Assembly: GCA_001898625.1 (NCBI GenBank)
Contig: MKUP01000010.1
Coordinates: forward strand, 124,001 to 188,000
Direction: 5' to 3'
Length of the DNA stretch: 64,000 nt
DNA from: Burkholderiales bacterium 67-32
Lineage (GTDB): Bacteria > Pseudomonadota > Gammaproteobacteria > Burkholderiales > Burkholderiaceae_B
The notes below the pieces were generated by a model, which saw only the letters and a program-made list of their open reading frames with translations, did not search any database and was not told the origin of the DNA. Both the position numbers and the translations under genes were made by a program. Of this stretch, positions 43,523 to 51,733 are shown piece after piece. How positions within the stretch are numbered: the first letter of the stretch is position 1; each line of letters starts with the position of its first letter.

Positions 43523-45049
43523 ATGCTGGATTTGGGACGTACATTCCTGCAGAGCGTGGAGCGCAACCCGGACGCGATCGCGGCCGTGGAGGGCGATACC
43601 CGCCTGACCTACGCCGCATGGCTGGAGCAGATCCTGCGCGTCGCGCAAGGGTTGGACGAGCTGGGGCTCGAACACGGCGACCATCTGCTGGTGGTGTTGC
43701 AGAACCGCCTGGAAATGGCCACGCTGCACTGGGCCTGCCAGTTCCTGGGGGTGATCGTCACGCCCCTGAACTGGCGCGCCAAGCCCGAGGAAATCGACTA
43801 CTGCCTGATCGATGCCGTGGCCAAGGCCATCGTCTACGAGGAAGTCAGCGCCGAGGCGGTGGCGCAGTCGGCCGAGGCCCCGAACGTGCCGCGCATCGTG
43901 GTCGGCGCGGACGCTCAGGCGACCCACGCGTACGCCGGTCTGCTCGCCACCCAGCCCTGGACGGCCGGCCCGCGGGCCACGGCGGACGACATCTCGCTGA
44001 TGCTCTACACGTCGGGGACGACCGGCAAGCCCAAGGGCGTGCCGCGCCGCCATCGCCAGGAGAGGGCGGCCGCGCTGGGCCACGTGGCGCAGAACCAGTA
44101 CGGGATAGGCGAATGCACGCTGGGCGTGATGCCGCTCTATCACACCATGGGGGTGCGCTCGCTGCTGGCCATGGCGCTGGTGGACGGGTGCTTCGTGTGC
44201 CTGCCGCGCTTTTCGCCGGCGACCGCGTTGGCCCTGATCCAGCGCGAGCGGGTCAGCAACCTGTATCTCGTGCCGACGCTTTATCACGACCTGCTGGCGC
44301 ACGCGGATTTCGCGGGTACCGACATTTCCAGCGTCCGCAAGCTCGGCTTCGCCGGGGCGCCCATGCATGACGCGCTGCTGCTGCGCCTGGACGAGGCCTT
44401 TCAGCCCGAGCTGTTCGTCAATCACTACGGCAGTTCCGAGGTCTACACCATGGCCGTCAATCCCAATGCGCGCCGCAAGCCCGGCAGCGCGGGTCGCGCG
44501 GGCATCAACACGCGCCTGCGCCTGGTGCGGCTGGAAACGACGAATCCCGACGACCTGGCGCCGCGCGGAACGGAAGGACAGATCATCGCCGACCTGGCTG
44601 GGGACGAGGCGTTCGAGGGCTACTGGAACCGGCCCGATGCCAACGCCAAGTCGCTGCACGGCGGCTGGTACTTCACCGGCGACACGGGCTACCTGGACGA
44701 GGACGGCGAGCTGCACGTGACCGGGCGCGTGGACGACATGATCATCAGCGGCGGCGAGAACATCTCGCCGGTCGACATCGAGTCGGTGCTGTCCCTGCAT
44801 CCCGGCGTGGACGAGGTGGCTGTGGCGGGCCTGCGCGATGAGCGCTGGGGCCAGCGTGTCGTCGCGTTCATCAAGCGCAAGGACGCCGTCGACGGCGAAG
44901 CGCTGGACGAGTATTGCCGGGGCACCGATCTCGCCAATTTCAAGCGTCCGCGGGAATACGTCTTCGTCAGCGAGATTCCCAAGTCCCCGGTGGGGAAGAT
45001 CCTGCGCCGCAAGCTCACGGCCGGCGAGTTCGAGCCGGACCGTTCCTGA
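43523..45049 (+). CDS. AMP-forming acyl/aryl-CoA ligase
   Basis: 508 aa, ANL superfamily. P-loop YTSGTTGKPKG, NHYGSSEVY, YFTGDTGYLDEDGE and the C-terminal hinge and catalytic lysine region SPVGKILRRKL are intact. It activates a carboxylic acid to its CoA thioester with ATP. The neighbours (Mo hydroxylase, crotonase, aromatic-acid MFS) suggest an aromatic acid such as a hydroxy- or halobenzoate, or nicotinate-like acid. The ATG is preceded by AGGAGG. Confidence 0.92.
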   Translation: MLDLGRTFLQSVERNPDAIAAVEGDTRLTYAAWLEQILRVAQGLDELGLEHGDHLLVVLQNRLEMATLHWACQFLGVIVTPLNWRAKPEEIDYCLIDAVAKAIVYEEVSAEAVAQSAEAPNVPRIVVGADAQATHAYAGLLATQPWTAGPRATADDISLMLYTSGTTGKPKGVPRRHRQERAAALGHVAQNQYGIGECTLGVMPLYHTMGVRSLLAMALVDGCFVCLPRFSPATALALIQRERVSNLYLVPTLYHDLLAHADFAGTDISSVRKLGFAGAPMHDALLLRLDEAFQPELFVNHYGSSEVYTMAVNPNARRKPGSAGRAGINTRLRLVRLETTNPDDLAPRGTEGQIIADLAGDEAFEGYWNRPDANAKSLHGGWYFTGDTGYLDEDGELHVTGRVDDMIISGGENISPVDIESVLSLHPGVDEVAVAGLRDERWGQRVVAFIKRKDAVDGEALDEYCRGTDLANFKRPREYVFVSEIPKSPVGKILRRKLTAGEFEPDRS

Positions 45050-45088
45050 TCCCGAAATCCCGTGCATGACCTACTGAAGGATATCTCC

Positions 45089-45895
45089 ATGCCCAAGCTG
45101 AATCATCCGGCCCAGACCCTGCTCGAACAACTCGAAGGCTTCGACGTCATCATCGACGCGGAGCGCGAGCGCGCCGACATCGTCCTGAAGCGGCCCCCGT
45201 TCAACATCATCACCATGCCCGAGCGCGAGCAGCTGCGCCTGGTGTTCGAGGCGCTGGACGAGGATCCGCGCGTGCGGGTGATCGTGCTGCGCGCCGAAGG
45301 CGAGCACTTCTCCAGCGGCGGCGACATCCGCGGTTTCCTGGAGGCCACGCCCGAGCACGTCTCCAAGCTGGCCTGGAACATCGCGGCACCGGCCCGCTGC
45401 TCCAAGCCCGTGATCGCCGCCAACCGCGGCTATTGTTTTGGCGTGGGATTCGAGATCTCGCTCGCCTGCGACTTCCGCATCGCCAGTGTCACGGCGCAAT
45501 ACGCGCTGCCCGAACAGAAGCTGGGACAGATTCCCGGGTCGGGCGGCTCGGCGCGCCTGCAAAGCATGATCGGCATCGCCCGTACCAAGGACGTCGTGAT
45601 GCGCTCGCGCCGCATCCCGGGCCAGCAGGCCTACGACTGGGGCTTCGTGGTCGAGTGCGTGGCCGACGACCAGCTCGAGGCCGCCACCGACAAGCTGGTG
45701 GACGAACTGCGCGGGTTCTCGCCGCTGGCGCAGCGCACGGTCAAGAAGCTTCTGAACGATTCGGAAGACTCGCCGCTGTCCATCGCCATCGAGCTCGAAG
45801 GCCATTGCTACAGCCGCCTGCGCACCTCCGAGGATTTCCGCGAAGGCGTCGAGGCGTTCCACGCCAAGCGCAAGCCCCAGTGGAAGGGGCGCTAA
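45089..45895 (+). CDS. Enoyl-CoA hydratase/isomerase (crotonase) family protein
   Basis: 268 aa. Crotonase fold with oxyanion-hole SSGGDIRGF and ANRGYCFGVGFE. The first catalytic Glu is in LPEQKLGQIPGSGG. The second, usually Glu, is Asp in RTKDVVMRSRR. That change is common in crotonase hydrolases and other specialised members, so it may be a ring-opening or thioester-processing enzyme rather than a simple hydratase. The start was set at the ATG after GAAGG; a GTG frame begins 27 nt earlier. Confidence 0.85.
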   Translation: MPKLNHPAQTLLEQLEGFDVIIDAERERADIVLKRPPFNIITMPEREQLRLVFEALDEDPRVRVIVLRAEGEHFSSGGDIRGFLEATPEHVSKLAWNIAAPARCSKPVIAANRGYCFGVGFEISLACDFRIASVTAQYALPEQKLGQIPGSGGSARLQSMIGIARTKDVVMRSRRIPGQQAYDWGFVVECVADDQLEAATDKLVDELRGFSPLAQRTVKKLLNDSEDSPLSIAIELEGHCYSRLRTSEDFREGVEAFHAKRKPQWKGR

Positions 45896-45931
45896 GCCAG
45901 GGCGCAGCCTCATTCCAACAACGGAGACATC

Positions 45932-47287
45932 ATGAATACGACCACGGATACCGTTTCGGGCACGGGCCCGCGCGAGTCGGCCGCCGATCCCGCGCAGTCG
46001 CGCAAGGCCTTCATGGCGGGCCTGGCCTCCACCTTCGGGTGGGCGCTGGACCTGTTCGATCTTTTCATCCTGCTGTATGTGGCGCCGATCATCGGGCGGT
46101 TGTTCTTTCCCTCGGACAAGCCGACGCTGTCGCTGGCGGCGGTCTATGCCTCGTTCGCGGTGGCGCTGCTGGTGAGGCCGCTGGGCTCGGCCGTGTTCGG
46201 CGCCTATGCCGACAAGCATGGACGCAAGCGGGCGCTGATGATCTCGATGGTGGGCGTGGGGCTGAGCACGGCGGCGTTCGGCCTCCTGCCGACCATCCAC
46301 CAGGCCGGCGTGGCCGCGCCCGTCATCTTCCTGGCGCTGCGCATCGTGCAAGGTTTGTTCGTGGGCGGCATCGTGGCCTCGACGCACACGATAGGCACCG
46401 AATCGATCGCGCCGCGCCACCGTGGCCTGATGTCGGGGCTGGTGGGCAGCGGCGGCGCGGGCATGGGCGCGCTGATGGCCTCCATCGTGTACTTCGCGCT
46501 GTCCTACGTGTTCCCGGGCGACCGCTTCGACCAGATCGGCTGGCGCGTCATGTTCTTCTCGGGCCTGATCAGCACCGTCTTCGGGCTGGTGATGTACCGG
46601 CTGCTGGATGAGACGCCTTCGTTCAAGAAGATCCAGGCCGAGCGGGCCAGGCAGAAGGATGGGGCGGACAGGCAGGCTTCTCCGCTGAAGACGCTGTTCG
46701 CGGGCGAGTACCGCAACGTGCTGCTGGTCAACCTGCTGATCACCTTCGGCGGCGGCGCGACCTACTACATCACCGCGGGCTATCTGCCGACGCTGCTCAA
46801 GCTGGTGGCGAACGTGCCGCACGAAAGTTCGGCGCTGATCCTGATGATCAGTTCGGTGGGCACCATCATCGGCGCGCTGGCCTTCGGCGCCCTGAGCGAC
46901 ATCATCGGCCGCAAGAAGAGCTTCTACGTGCTGGGGCTGTTCTGCCTGGTGTTGCTGCCGTACCTGTTCCTGCTCATCGCCAAGCCCGCGTCCCTGCCGC
47001 GGATCACGATGATCGCCTCGGCCATCGCTCTCTTGGGCGGCGCCATCATCGCGCCCGTCATGATCTTCCTGAACGAACGCTTCCCGGCCAAGATGCGCGC
47101 CAGCGGCACGGGACTGTCCTGGAACATCGGCTTCGCCGTCGGCGGCATGATGCCCACGGTGGTTTCGCTCCTGAGCGGTTCGCCGCAGGACATCCCCCAT
47201 GTCCTGGCCATTACCTCGGCCTTGCTGGCGGTGGTCTATCTGGTGGGCGCCAAGGTCGCGCCCGAGACCCAGGGCCAGTTCGACTAG
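45932..47287 (+). CDS. MFS transporter, aromatic acid:H+ symporter type
   Basis: 451 aa with about 12 membrane helices. FGWALDLFDLFILLYVAPII, then GAYADKHGRKRALMIS and a second GALSDIIGRKKSFYVLG are typical of the AAHS family that takes up benzoate-like or phthalate-like acids. It is the last gene of the operon with the CoA ligase and Mo hydroxylase, the expected uptake partner. GGAG lies 8 nt before the ATG. Confidence 0.9.
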   Translation: MNTTTDTVSGTGPRESAADPAQSRKAFMAGLASTFGWALDLFDLFILLYVAPIIGRLFFPSDKPTLSLAAVYASFAVALLVRPLGSAVFGAYADKHGRKRALMISMVGVGLSTAAFGLLPTIHQAGVAAPVIFLALRIVQGLFVGGIVASTHTIGTESIAPRHRGLMSGLVGSGGAGMGALMASIVYFALSYVFPGDRFDQIGWRVMFFSGLISTVFGLVMYRLLDETPSFKKIQAERARQKDGADRQASPLKTLFAGEYRNVLLVNLLITFGGGATYYITAGYLPTLLKLVANVPHESSALILMISSVGTIIGALAFGALSDIIGRKKSFYVLGLFCLVLLPYLFLLIAKPASLPRITMIASAIALLGGAIIAPVMIFLNERFPAKMRASGTGLSWNIGFAVGGMMPTVVSLLSGSPQDIPHVLAITSALLAVVYLVGAKVAPETQGQFD

Positions 47288-47298
47288 GACGAAGGCGG

Positions 47299-47730
47299 CT
47301 ACGCGAACGGCTTGACGACGACCAGCGCGACGATGGCCGCCACCAGCGCCAGGATCGCGCCCGGTGCATGCCGCCAGGTCGCCACGACCGGGATGTCGTC
47401 ACGCAGCCGTTTGCGCAGGCCGCCCGCCAGCCGCCCATGCACGGCGGCCAGCAGCAGCGCCAGGATGAGCTTGGCCCACAGCCAGGGCTGGCCGAACCAG
47501 CCGCCCTGGAACGCCAGCGTCAGGCCGAGGGCCCAGGCCAGCAGCATGGCGGGAGACGTCACGTAGTGGTCCCAGCGGCGCACCGTTCCCAGCAGGGGCA
47601 GGGCGCCGCTGGCGCGTAGTTCCTCGCGGCGCGGCGAGGTGGCGCGCAGGACCAGTGCCACGGCCAGCATGCCGCCTATCCAGATCATCAGCGCGGTCAG
47701 GTGCGCGGCCTTGAGCCACAGGTAGGCCAT
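47299..47730 (-). CDS. CopD-like four-helix membrane protein
   Basis: 143 aa. Four hydrophobic segments with LWLKAAHLTALMIWIGGML at the start, resembling the CopD/HemJ membrane domain (copper-resistance or protoporphyrinogen-oxidase-like). Conserved His residues (AAH, WDHY) fit heme or copper binding. Specific function is unknown. It is the last gene of the sigma-OsmC group, 5 nt after OsmC. Confidence 0.72.
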   Translation of the reverse strand: MAYLWLKAAHLTALMIWIGGMLAVALVLRATSPRREELRASGALPLLGTVRRWDHYVTSPAMLLAWALGLTLAFQGGWFGQPWLWAKLILALLLAAVHGRLAGGLRKRLRDDIPVVATWRHAPGAILALVAAIVALVVVKPFA

Positions 47731-47735
47731 GGGAT

Positions 47736-48137
47736 CTAGGTCCCTGCCGCGGGAGCTTCGCTGGTGATCACCGCGCCGTTGCGCATGACCTTGGTGACCG
47801 GGGTATTGGCCACGATCTCCAGCAGCCGTTTCCATTGCTCGGCGGTGAGCGGTTGGTCCGAATACAGCCTGCGATGGATGTGCGCCGTGCCCTGTTCGTC
47901 GAAGCGCAGGGCCAGCTCGGCGCGGAATTCGCCCAGGTCCCAGCCTTTGCGCTGTGCGTACATGCGCAGCGTGATCGCGGTGCAGGCGGACAGCGATGCC
48001 AGGTAATAGTCGAAGGGCGCCGGGGCGCCACCCTGGCCGCCCAGGGCCTTGGGCTCGTCGGTGTCCAGGCCGAAGGGGCCGGCCTGGATGTGGTGCAGGT
48101 AGTCGGTGCCGGTGGAGACGATGGTGGCTTTGTGCAT
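47736..48137 (-). CDS. OsmC family protein
   Basis: 133 aa. OsmC/Ohr fold: DEPKALGGQGGAPAPFDYYL, then ASLSACTAITLRMYAQRKGW with the conserved Cys in SACT. A second peroxidatic Cys is not seen, so it belongs to the YhfA-like branch rather than Ohr. It may protect against peroxides or bind small thiols. It is 10 nt downstream of an ECF sigma factor, which probably controls it. Confidence 0.88.
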   Translation of the reverse strand: MHKATIVSTGTDYLHHIQAGPFGLDTDEPKALGGQGGAPAPFDYYLASLSACTAITLRMYAQRKGWDLGEFRAELALRFDEQGTAHIHRRLYSDQPLTAEQWKRLLEIVANTPVTKVMRNGAVITSEAPAAGT

Positions 48138-48147
48138 GGCGGGTCCT

Positions 48148-49023
48148 TCAGGAAATGGAGTCGAGCCGTACCCAGTCGGCGGTTTCCATGACGTAGGGCG
48201 CGAACAGGTAGTCCTGGATCCGGGCCACGCCTTCCGCGCGCCACGTAAGCAGGACGAAGTGTGCGGGGCGGTCCATGGGGCCGCGGGCGTCATAGACCAG
48301 CATCGCAGGCCGTCCTTCGACCGCGCCCAGCGCGAACCGCCAATGCACCGCCTCGGCATAGCGGGTGAAATAGAAGTCTACTTCCTTGCGCCCCTGCAGC
48401 TTGAGGCGATTGACGAGGTCCAAGCGGGCGTCGTCGGCCAGCATGCGGCGTATCGCGTCGAAGTCGCCGGCCTGGAAGTGGGCGACGTAGTGCCGCAGGC
48501 GCTCGTGGTCGTCGTCCGACAGCGGCACGGGTTGATGCCTGTCCCCGCCTTGGGCCACCAGTTCCCGCAGTCGTTGCCTGCCGCGTTGCAGCGCCGATTT
48601 GGCGGCCGGCACGCTGCAGTCGGCGACCTGAGCGATTTCTTCGACGGAATGACCCAGGACGTCCTTGAGGATGACGGCGCAGCGCTGGAGGACCGCCAGT
48701 TGCAGGAAGGTCCGGAACCCTATCGCGACGATGTCGGGTTGGGGGCCTTCCGTTCCGGGTTCCATGTCTTCGATCAAAGGTACCTCCTGGATCCGGGCCC
48801 GGGCGCGCAGGAAGTCCAGGCTGGCGTTATGCGCGACGCGGAACAGCCAGCCTTCGACGTTGGCGATGTCCGCAGCGGACGAACGGGCGGCCAGGGCCTT
48901 GATGAGCGTTTCCTGGACGACGTCCTCGCCGTCTATGGCCGAGCCGGTCATGCGGGCGCAATAGCGGTGCAGCCGGGGCCGCATGCCGGCCAGCAGGGTG
49001 GCGAACGAGTCGTCCTGGGTCAT
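48148..49023 (-). CDS. ECF sigma factor with C-terminal SnoaL-like domain
   Basis: 291 aa. Sigma region 2 (about residues 10-80: YCARMTGSAIDGEDVVQETLIKALAA), region 4 (about 108-160: GHSVEEIAQVADCSVPAAKSALQRGRQRLRE) and a C-terminal SnoaL-like domain (about 175-285) as in SigJ/ECF41-type factors. In those, the C-terminal domain replaces an anti-sigma factor and tunes activity. No anti-sigma gene is present. OsmC and a CopD-like protein follow and are likely targets. The start is the ATG giving MTQDDSF. Confidence 0.9.
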   Translation of the reverse strand: MTQDDSFATLLAGMRPRLHRYCARMTGSAIDGEDVVQETLIKALAARSSAADIANVEGWLFRVAHNASLDFLRARARIQEVPLIEDMEPGTEGPQPDIVAIGFRTFLQLAVLQRCAVILKDVLGHSVEEIAQVADCSVPAAKSALQRGRQRLRELVAQGGDRHQPVPLSDDDHERLRHYVAHFQAGDFDAIRRMLADDARLDLVNRLKLQGRKEVDFYFTRYAEAVHWRFALGAVEGRPAMLVYDARGPMDRPAHFVLLTWRAEGVARIQDYLFAPYVMETADWVRLDSIS

Positions 49024-49250
49024 GGTTTTCCTGTCAGCGATGGTGCGAGAGTACGTCCGTGCCCAGGATGGAGTCGAACGACGCGAGGTCGCGGATGGTC
49101 GGGAAATAGGGGCCATGGCGAGGATTTCTTCCGGGTTGGAACCGGCACGGGTGTGTCCGGTACTGCTAAGACGAATCGGACGGGGAAAACGGATCGGTCG
49201 GCAGCAAAAAAATCCCGGATTGAGTTGGGCGGACCACTTTTTTCACGAAA
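49024..49250. other. Gene-free stretch upstream of the sigma gene, with possible gene debris
   Basis: Between the divergent ECF sigma gene and the HipB-like gene. On the minus strand one frame reads SNPEEILAMAP and, after a one-base shift, YFPTIRDLASFDSILGTDV followed by LSHHR and a stop at 49,034. This has protein-like character but no start and no family I can name. It is probably a remnant of a gene that once preceded the sigma factor. Confidence 0.3.
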
Positions 49251-49297
49251 ATATTCGAATATCGGATATTTGACATATATCTGTACTGAAATATTAT
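49251..49297 (+). promoter_or_regulatory. Promoter and palindrome of the HipB-like gene
   Basis: TTGACA (49,270-49,275), a 16-bp spacer and TATTAT (49,292-49,297) form a strong promoter. The 12-bp perfect palindrome ATATTCGAATAT (49,251-49,262) lies 7 bp upstream of the -35. The region is very AT-rich against its GC-rich surroundings. HipB-like repressors usually bind such palindromes near their own promoter. Confidence 0.65.
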
Positions 49298-49326
49298 GGA
49301 TTTACCCGTATTCCAGGTATTTTCCC

Positions 49327-49599
49327 ATGGTCATGGCACCTCAACTCCTGGCGACCGCCACGCAACTGGGCGCGGTACTGCAGGCCGCGCGCAAGTCCCA
49401 GGGCATGACTCAGTCGGCCCTGGCCGGCCACATCGGCCTGAGCCAGTCGCGCGTGTCCCATCTGGAACTGCACGCCCATGAACTGAGCCTGGAGCAGCTA
49501 TTGGCCTGGTGCGCCGCGCTCGGGCTGGAGCTGAGCCTGGGGCCAAGTGGCGGCCAGGCGCCGCCTCCCCCCGCACGCGCAGATTCGACCAGGAGCTAG
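49327..49599 (+). CDS. Orphan HipB-like XRE regulator
   Basis: 90 aa. A single HTH (LGAVLQAARKSQGMTQSALA, then GHIGLSQSRVSHLELHAHEL) followed by LAWCAALGLELSLG, the HipB pattern in which the C-terminal strand pairs with HipA. No HipA kinase is nearby; the next gene is an SDR 2 nt downstream. It may act alone as a regulator of the SDR, or the toxin has been lost. AGGT lies before the ATG; a second ATG follows two codons on. Confidence 0.8.
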   Translation: MVMAPQLLATATQLGAVLQAARKSQGMTQSALAGHIGLSQSRVSHLELHAHELSLEQLLAWCAALGLELSLGPSGGQAPPPPARADSTRS

Positions 49600-49601
49600 G
49601 C

Positions 49602-50339
49602 ATGTCTCGAATCTTCATCACGGGCTCGGCCGACGGGCTGGGCAAGGCGGCAGCCGCGACGCTGCTCGCCGACGGCCACGGGGTCGTGCTCCATGTGCGT
49701 AGCCGTCAACGGCTCGACGCGGTTCAGGACCTGGTGGACCGGGGCGCCATGGTGGTGGTCGGCGACCTGTCGGACCAGGGGCAGGCCGAGGGCGTCGCCG
49801 ACCAGGTGAACCGGCTCGGCCGGATGGATGCGGTCATCCACAACGCCGGGGTCTATACCGGGCGGCACATACTGCCGGTCAATGTGGTCGCGCCCTATGT
49901 CCTGACTGCCCTGGTCACGCGGCCGGATCGCCTGGTGTATCTGAGCAGCGGCATGCATGTCGATGGCCGTCCGGAACTGGATGGTCTGGACTGGCGCGGG
50001 CGCGGCGAGTCGGCGTCCTATTCGGACAGCAAGCTGTTCGTGACCGCGCTGGCGATGGCGGTTGCCCGGTTGTGGCCCGGAGTCGTCGCCAGCGCGGTCG
50101 ATCCGGGGTGGGTGCCGACGAAGATGGGAGGGCCCAACGCGCCCGACGACCTGCGCCTGGGCCACCTGACGCAGGAGTGGCTGGCCGCCGGCGACGATCC
50201 GCGGGCCGGCGCGAGCGGTGGATACTGGCACCACCAGCAGCGGCTCGATCCGCATCCCGCGGCGCGCGATGTGACTTTCCAGGATGAGCTGTTGCGTGAG
50301 TTGGAGCGGGCCACGGGGATCGCGTTCGACCGTTCGTAG
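49602..50339 (+). CDS. Short-chain dehydrogenase/reductase
   Basis: 245 aa. SDR Rossmann fold: FITGSADGLGKAAA binds NAD(P), IHNAGVY, the Ser in YLSSGMH and the catalytic YSDSK (Tyr and Lys four apart). The C-terminal part (GGYWHHQQRLDPHPAARD) resembles oxidoreductases of unknown substrate. AGGAG lies 6 nt before the ATG. It is in an apparent operon with the HipB-like gene. Confidence 0.87.
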   Translation: MSRIFITGSADGLGKAAAATLLADGHGVVLHVRSRQRLDAVQDLVDRGAMVVVGDLSDQGQAEGVADQVNRLGRMDAVIHNAGVYTGRHILPVNVVAPYVLTALVTRPDRLVYLSSGMHVDGRPELDGLDWRGRGESASYSDSKLFVTALAMAVARLWPGVVASAVDPGWVPTKMGGPNAPDDLRLGHLTQEWLAAGDDPRAGASGGYWHHQQRLDPHPAARDVTFQDELLRELERATGIAFDRS

Positions 50340-50351
50340 CTGGACGCCGGG

Positions 50352-51575
50352 TCAAGGGCGCGCGGGCAAGGCGGCGGTTTGGCCTCGGGCCGCCAGGAGG
50401 TCGATGAGCAATGCCAGTCCCATGGCGCACGCGCCGATGACGAACAGTCGCGCGTAGTTGCCGCCATCGTGGGCGAACAGGAAGGACAGCCCGTAGGCGG
50501 CCACCGCCTGGAACAGGGCGAACCCCACGGTGGCGGTCTGCCAGGCCGGGCCTTGCCGGGCGGGGTGGTGGGCCAGCAGTTCGTGCACGCGTCCCAGGAC
50601 CAGGGGTACGGTGCCCGTCACGAAGGCACCCACGACCACGCTCGAGACCATCAGCCAGGCCGCTCCCAGGCCCAGAGCGGGAATGAGCACGGCCGCCGCT
50701 TCCAATGCGAAAGACGCGCGCAGCGCCCGGCCGAAGCCGATCCGGTCGGCCAGCATGCCGGCCAGGACCGGGCCCGCGGTGGCGCCGATGCCGAACAGCA
50801 CCCAGTAGTGGGCGCCGGCCTGTAGCCCCAGCCCCAATCCCCGCGCCACGAAGTCGACCAGGAAGATCATGTGCGGTACCCAGCCCGCGGCGTTGAGCGC
50901 GTACTCGGCGTACAGGGCCCGTAGCGGGCGGGGCGCCGGAGAAGGGGGGCGGTGGGGCGCCGGGACGGCGGTGGGCGGCGTCCGGGCGGGCCAGCCCTTC
51001 CAGGCCAAGGCCGACAGCAGCAGCGACAGGAGGCCCAGGCCCAGCCATGTCTCGCGCAGGCCTTGTCGCAGCCAGAGGGGAACCAGGGTCCCGGACAACA
51101 CGATGCCGGCGCCGACTCCCATGAAGATGATGCCGCCGGCCAGCCCCCTGCGCGACGGTGGGACGAGCGGCAGCACGGTGGGCGCGGCCAGCACCATGAG
51201 CGCGCCGCCGGCGAAGCCGGACAGGAAGCGCCAGGCGAAAAACCACGCGAAGGAGACTGGCGCGGCGCAGGCCAGGCAAGCCGCCGCCGCGAGCAGCATA
51301 ATGCCGCGCAGGACCGCGGCCGGCGACGACCGCGCGGCCAGCGGCCGGCCAGCCAGCGCGCCGGCCAGATAGCCGGCCAGGTTGGCCGCGCCCAGATAGG
51401 CGGCCAGCGGCGCGGCGAACCAGCGTGCATCGATGATGGCAGGCAGGAGAGGGGTGTAGGCGAAGCGGGCCAGCCCGATCCCGACCAGGCTGGCGCAGAA
51501 GCCGGCAAGCACGCCCCAAGCCGCGCGATGTCCGCTCTCGGCCCCCATGGGACGCGCGATCGTCACCTTGTCCAT
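50352..51575 (-). CDS. MFS transporter, YbfB/YjiJ family
   Basis: 407 aa with about 12 membrane helices. VLAGFCASLVGIGLARFAYT and PLLPAIIDARWFA near the start are typical of the YbfB/YjiJ group. The ATG giving MDKVTIARPM follows GAGGAAAGGA. Substrate unknown. It is divergent from a LysR gene across 158 bp, so it is probably that regulator's target. Confidence 0.85.
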   Translation of the reverse strand: MDKVTIARPMGAESGHRAAWGVLAGFCASLVGIGLARFAYTPLLPAIIDARWFAAPLAAYLGAANLAGYLAGALAGRPLAARSSPAAVLRGIMLLAAAACLACAAPVSFAWFFAWRFLSGFAGGALMVLAAPTVLPLVPPSRRGLAGGIIFMGVGAGIVLSGTLVPLWLRQGLRETWLGLGLLSLLLSALAWKGWPARTPPTAVPAPHRPPSPAPRPLRALYAEYALNAAGWVPHMIFLVDFVARGLGLGLQAGAHYWVLFGIGATAGPVLAGMLADRIGFGRALRASFALEAAAVLIPALGLGAAWLMVSSVVVGAFVTGTVPLVLGRVHELLAHHPARQGPAWQTATVGFALFQAVAAYGLSFLFAHDGGNYARLFVIGACAMGLALLIDLLAARGQTAALPARP

Positions 51576-51733
51576 GTCCTTTCCTCTTGTTTCCGACAGA
51601 AAAAGACTACGCGCTATCATTTATCTCAAGAAGCGAATTTATGAGATTGTGGCTATCTTTAATGGAGATATGTCGCGATCCGCCCCGGGGTTCGCTCGCG
51701 TGTTTCCGCACACCACAGTCAGGATGGAAGAAC

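Noticed and set aside
49327-50339. HipB-like gene plus SDR as a toxin-antitoxin pair
   Set aside because: The partner is a normal short-chain dehydrogenase with its catalytic Tyr and Lys, not a HipA kinase.
51603-51665. Dyad ATCTC/GAGAT upstream of the second LysR gene as its operator
   Set aside because: Arms are only 5 bp and 14 bp apart in an AT-rich stretch, so chance occurrence is likely.
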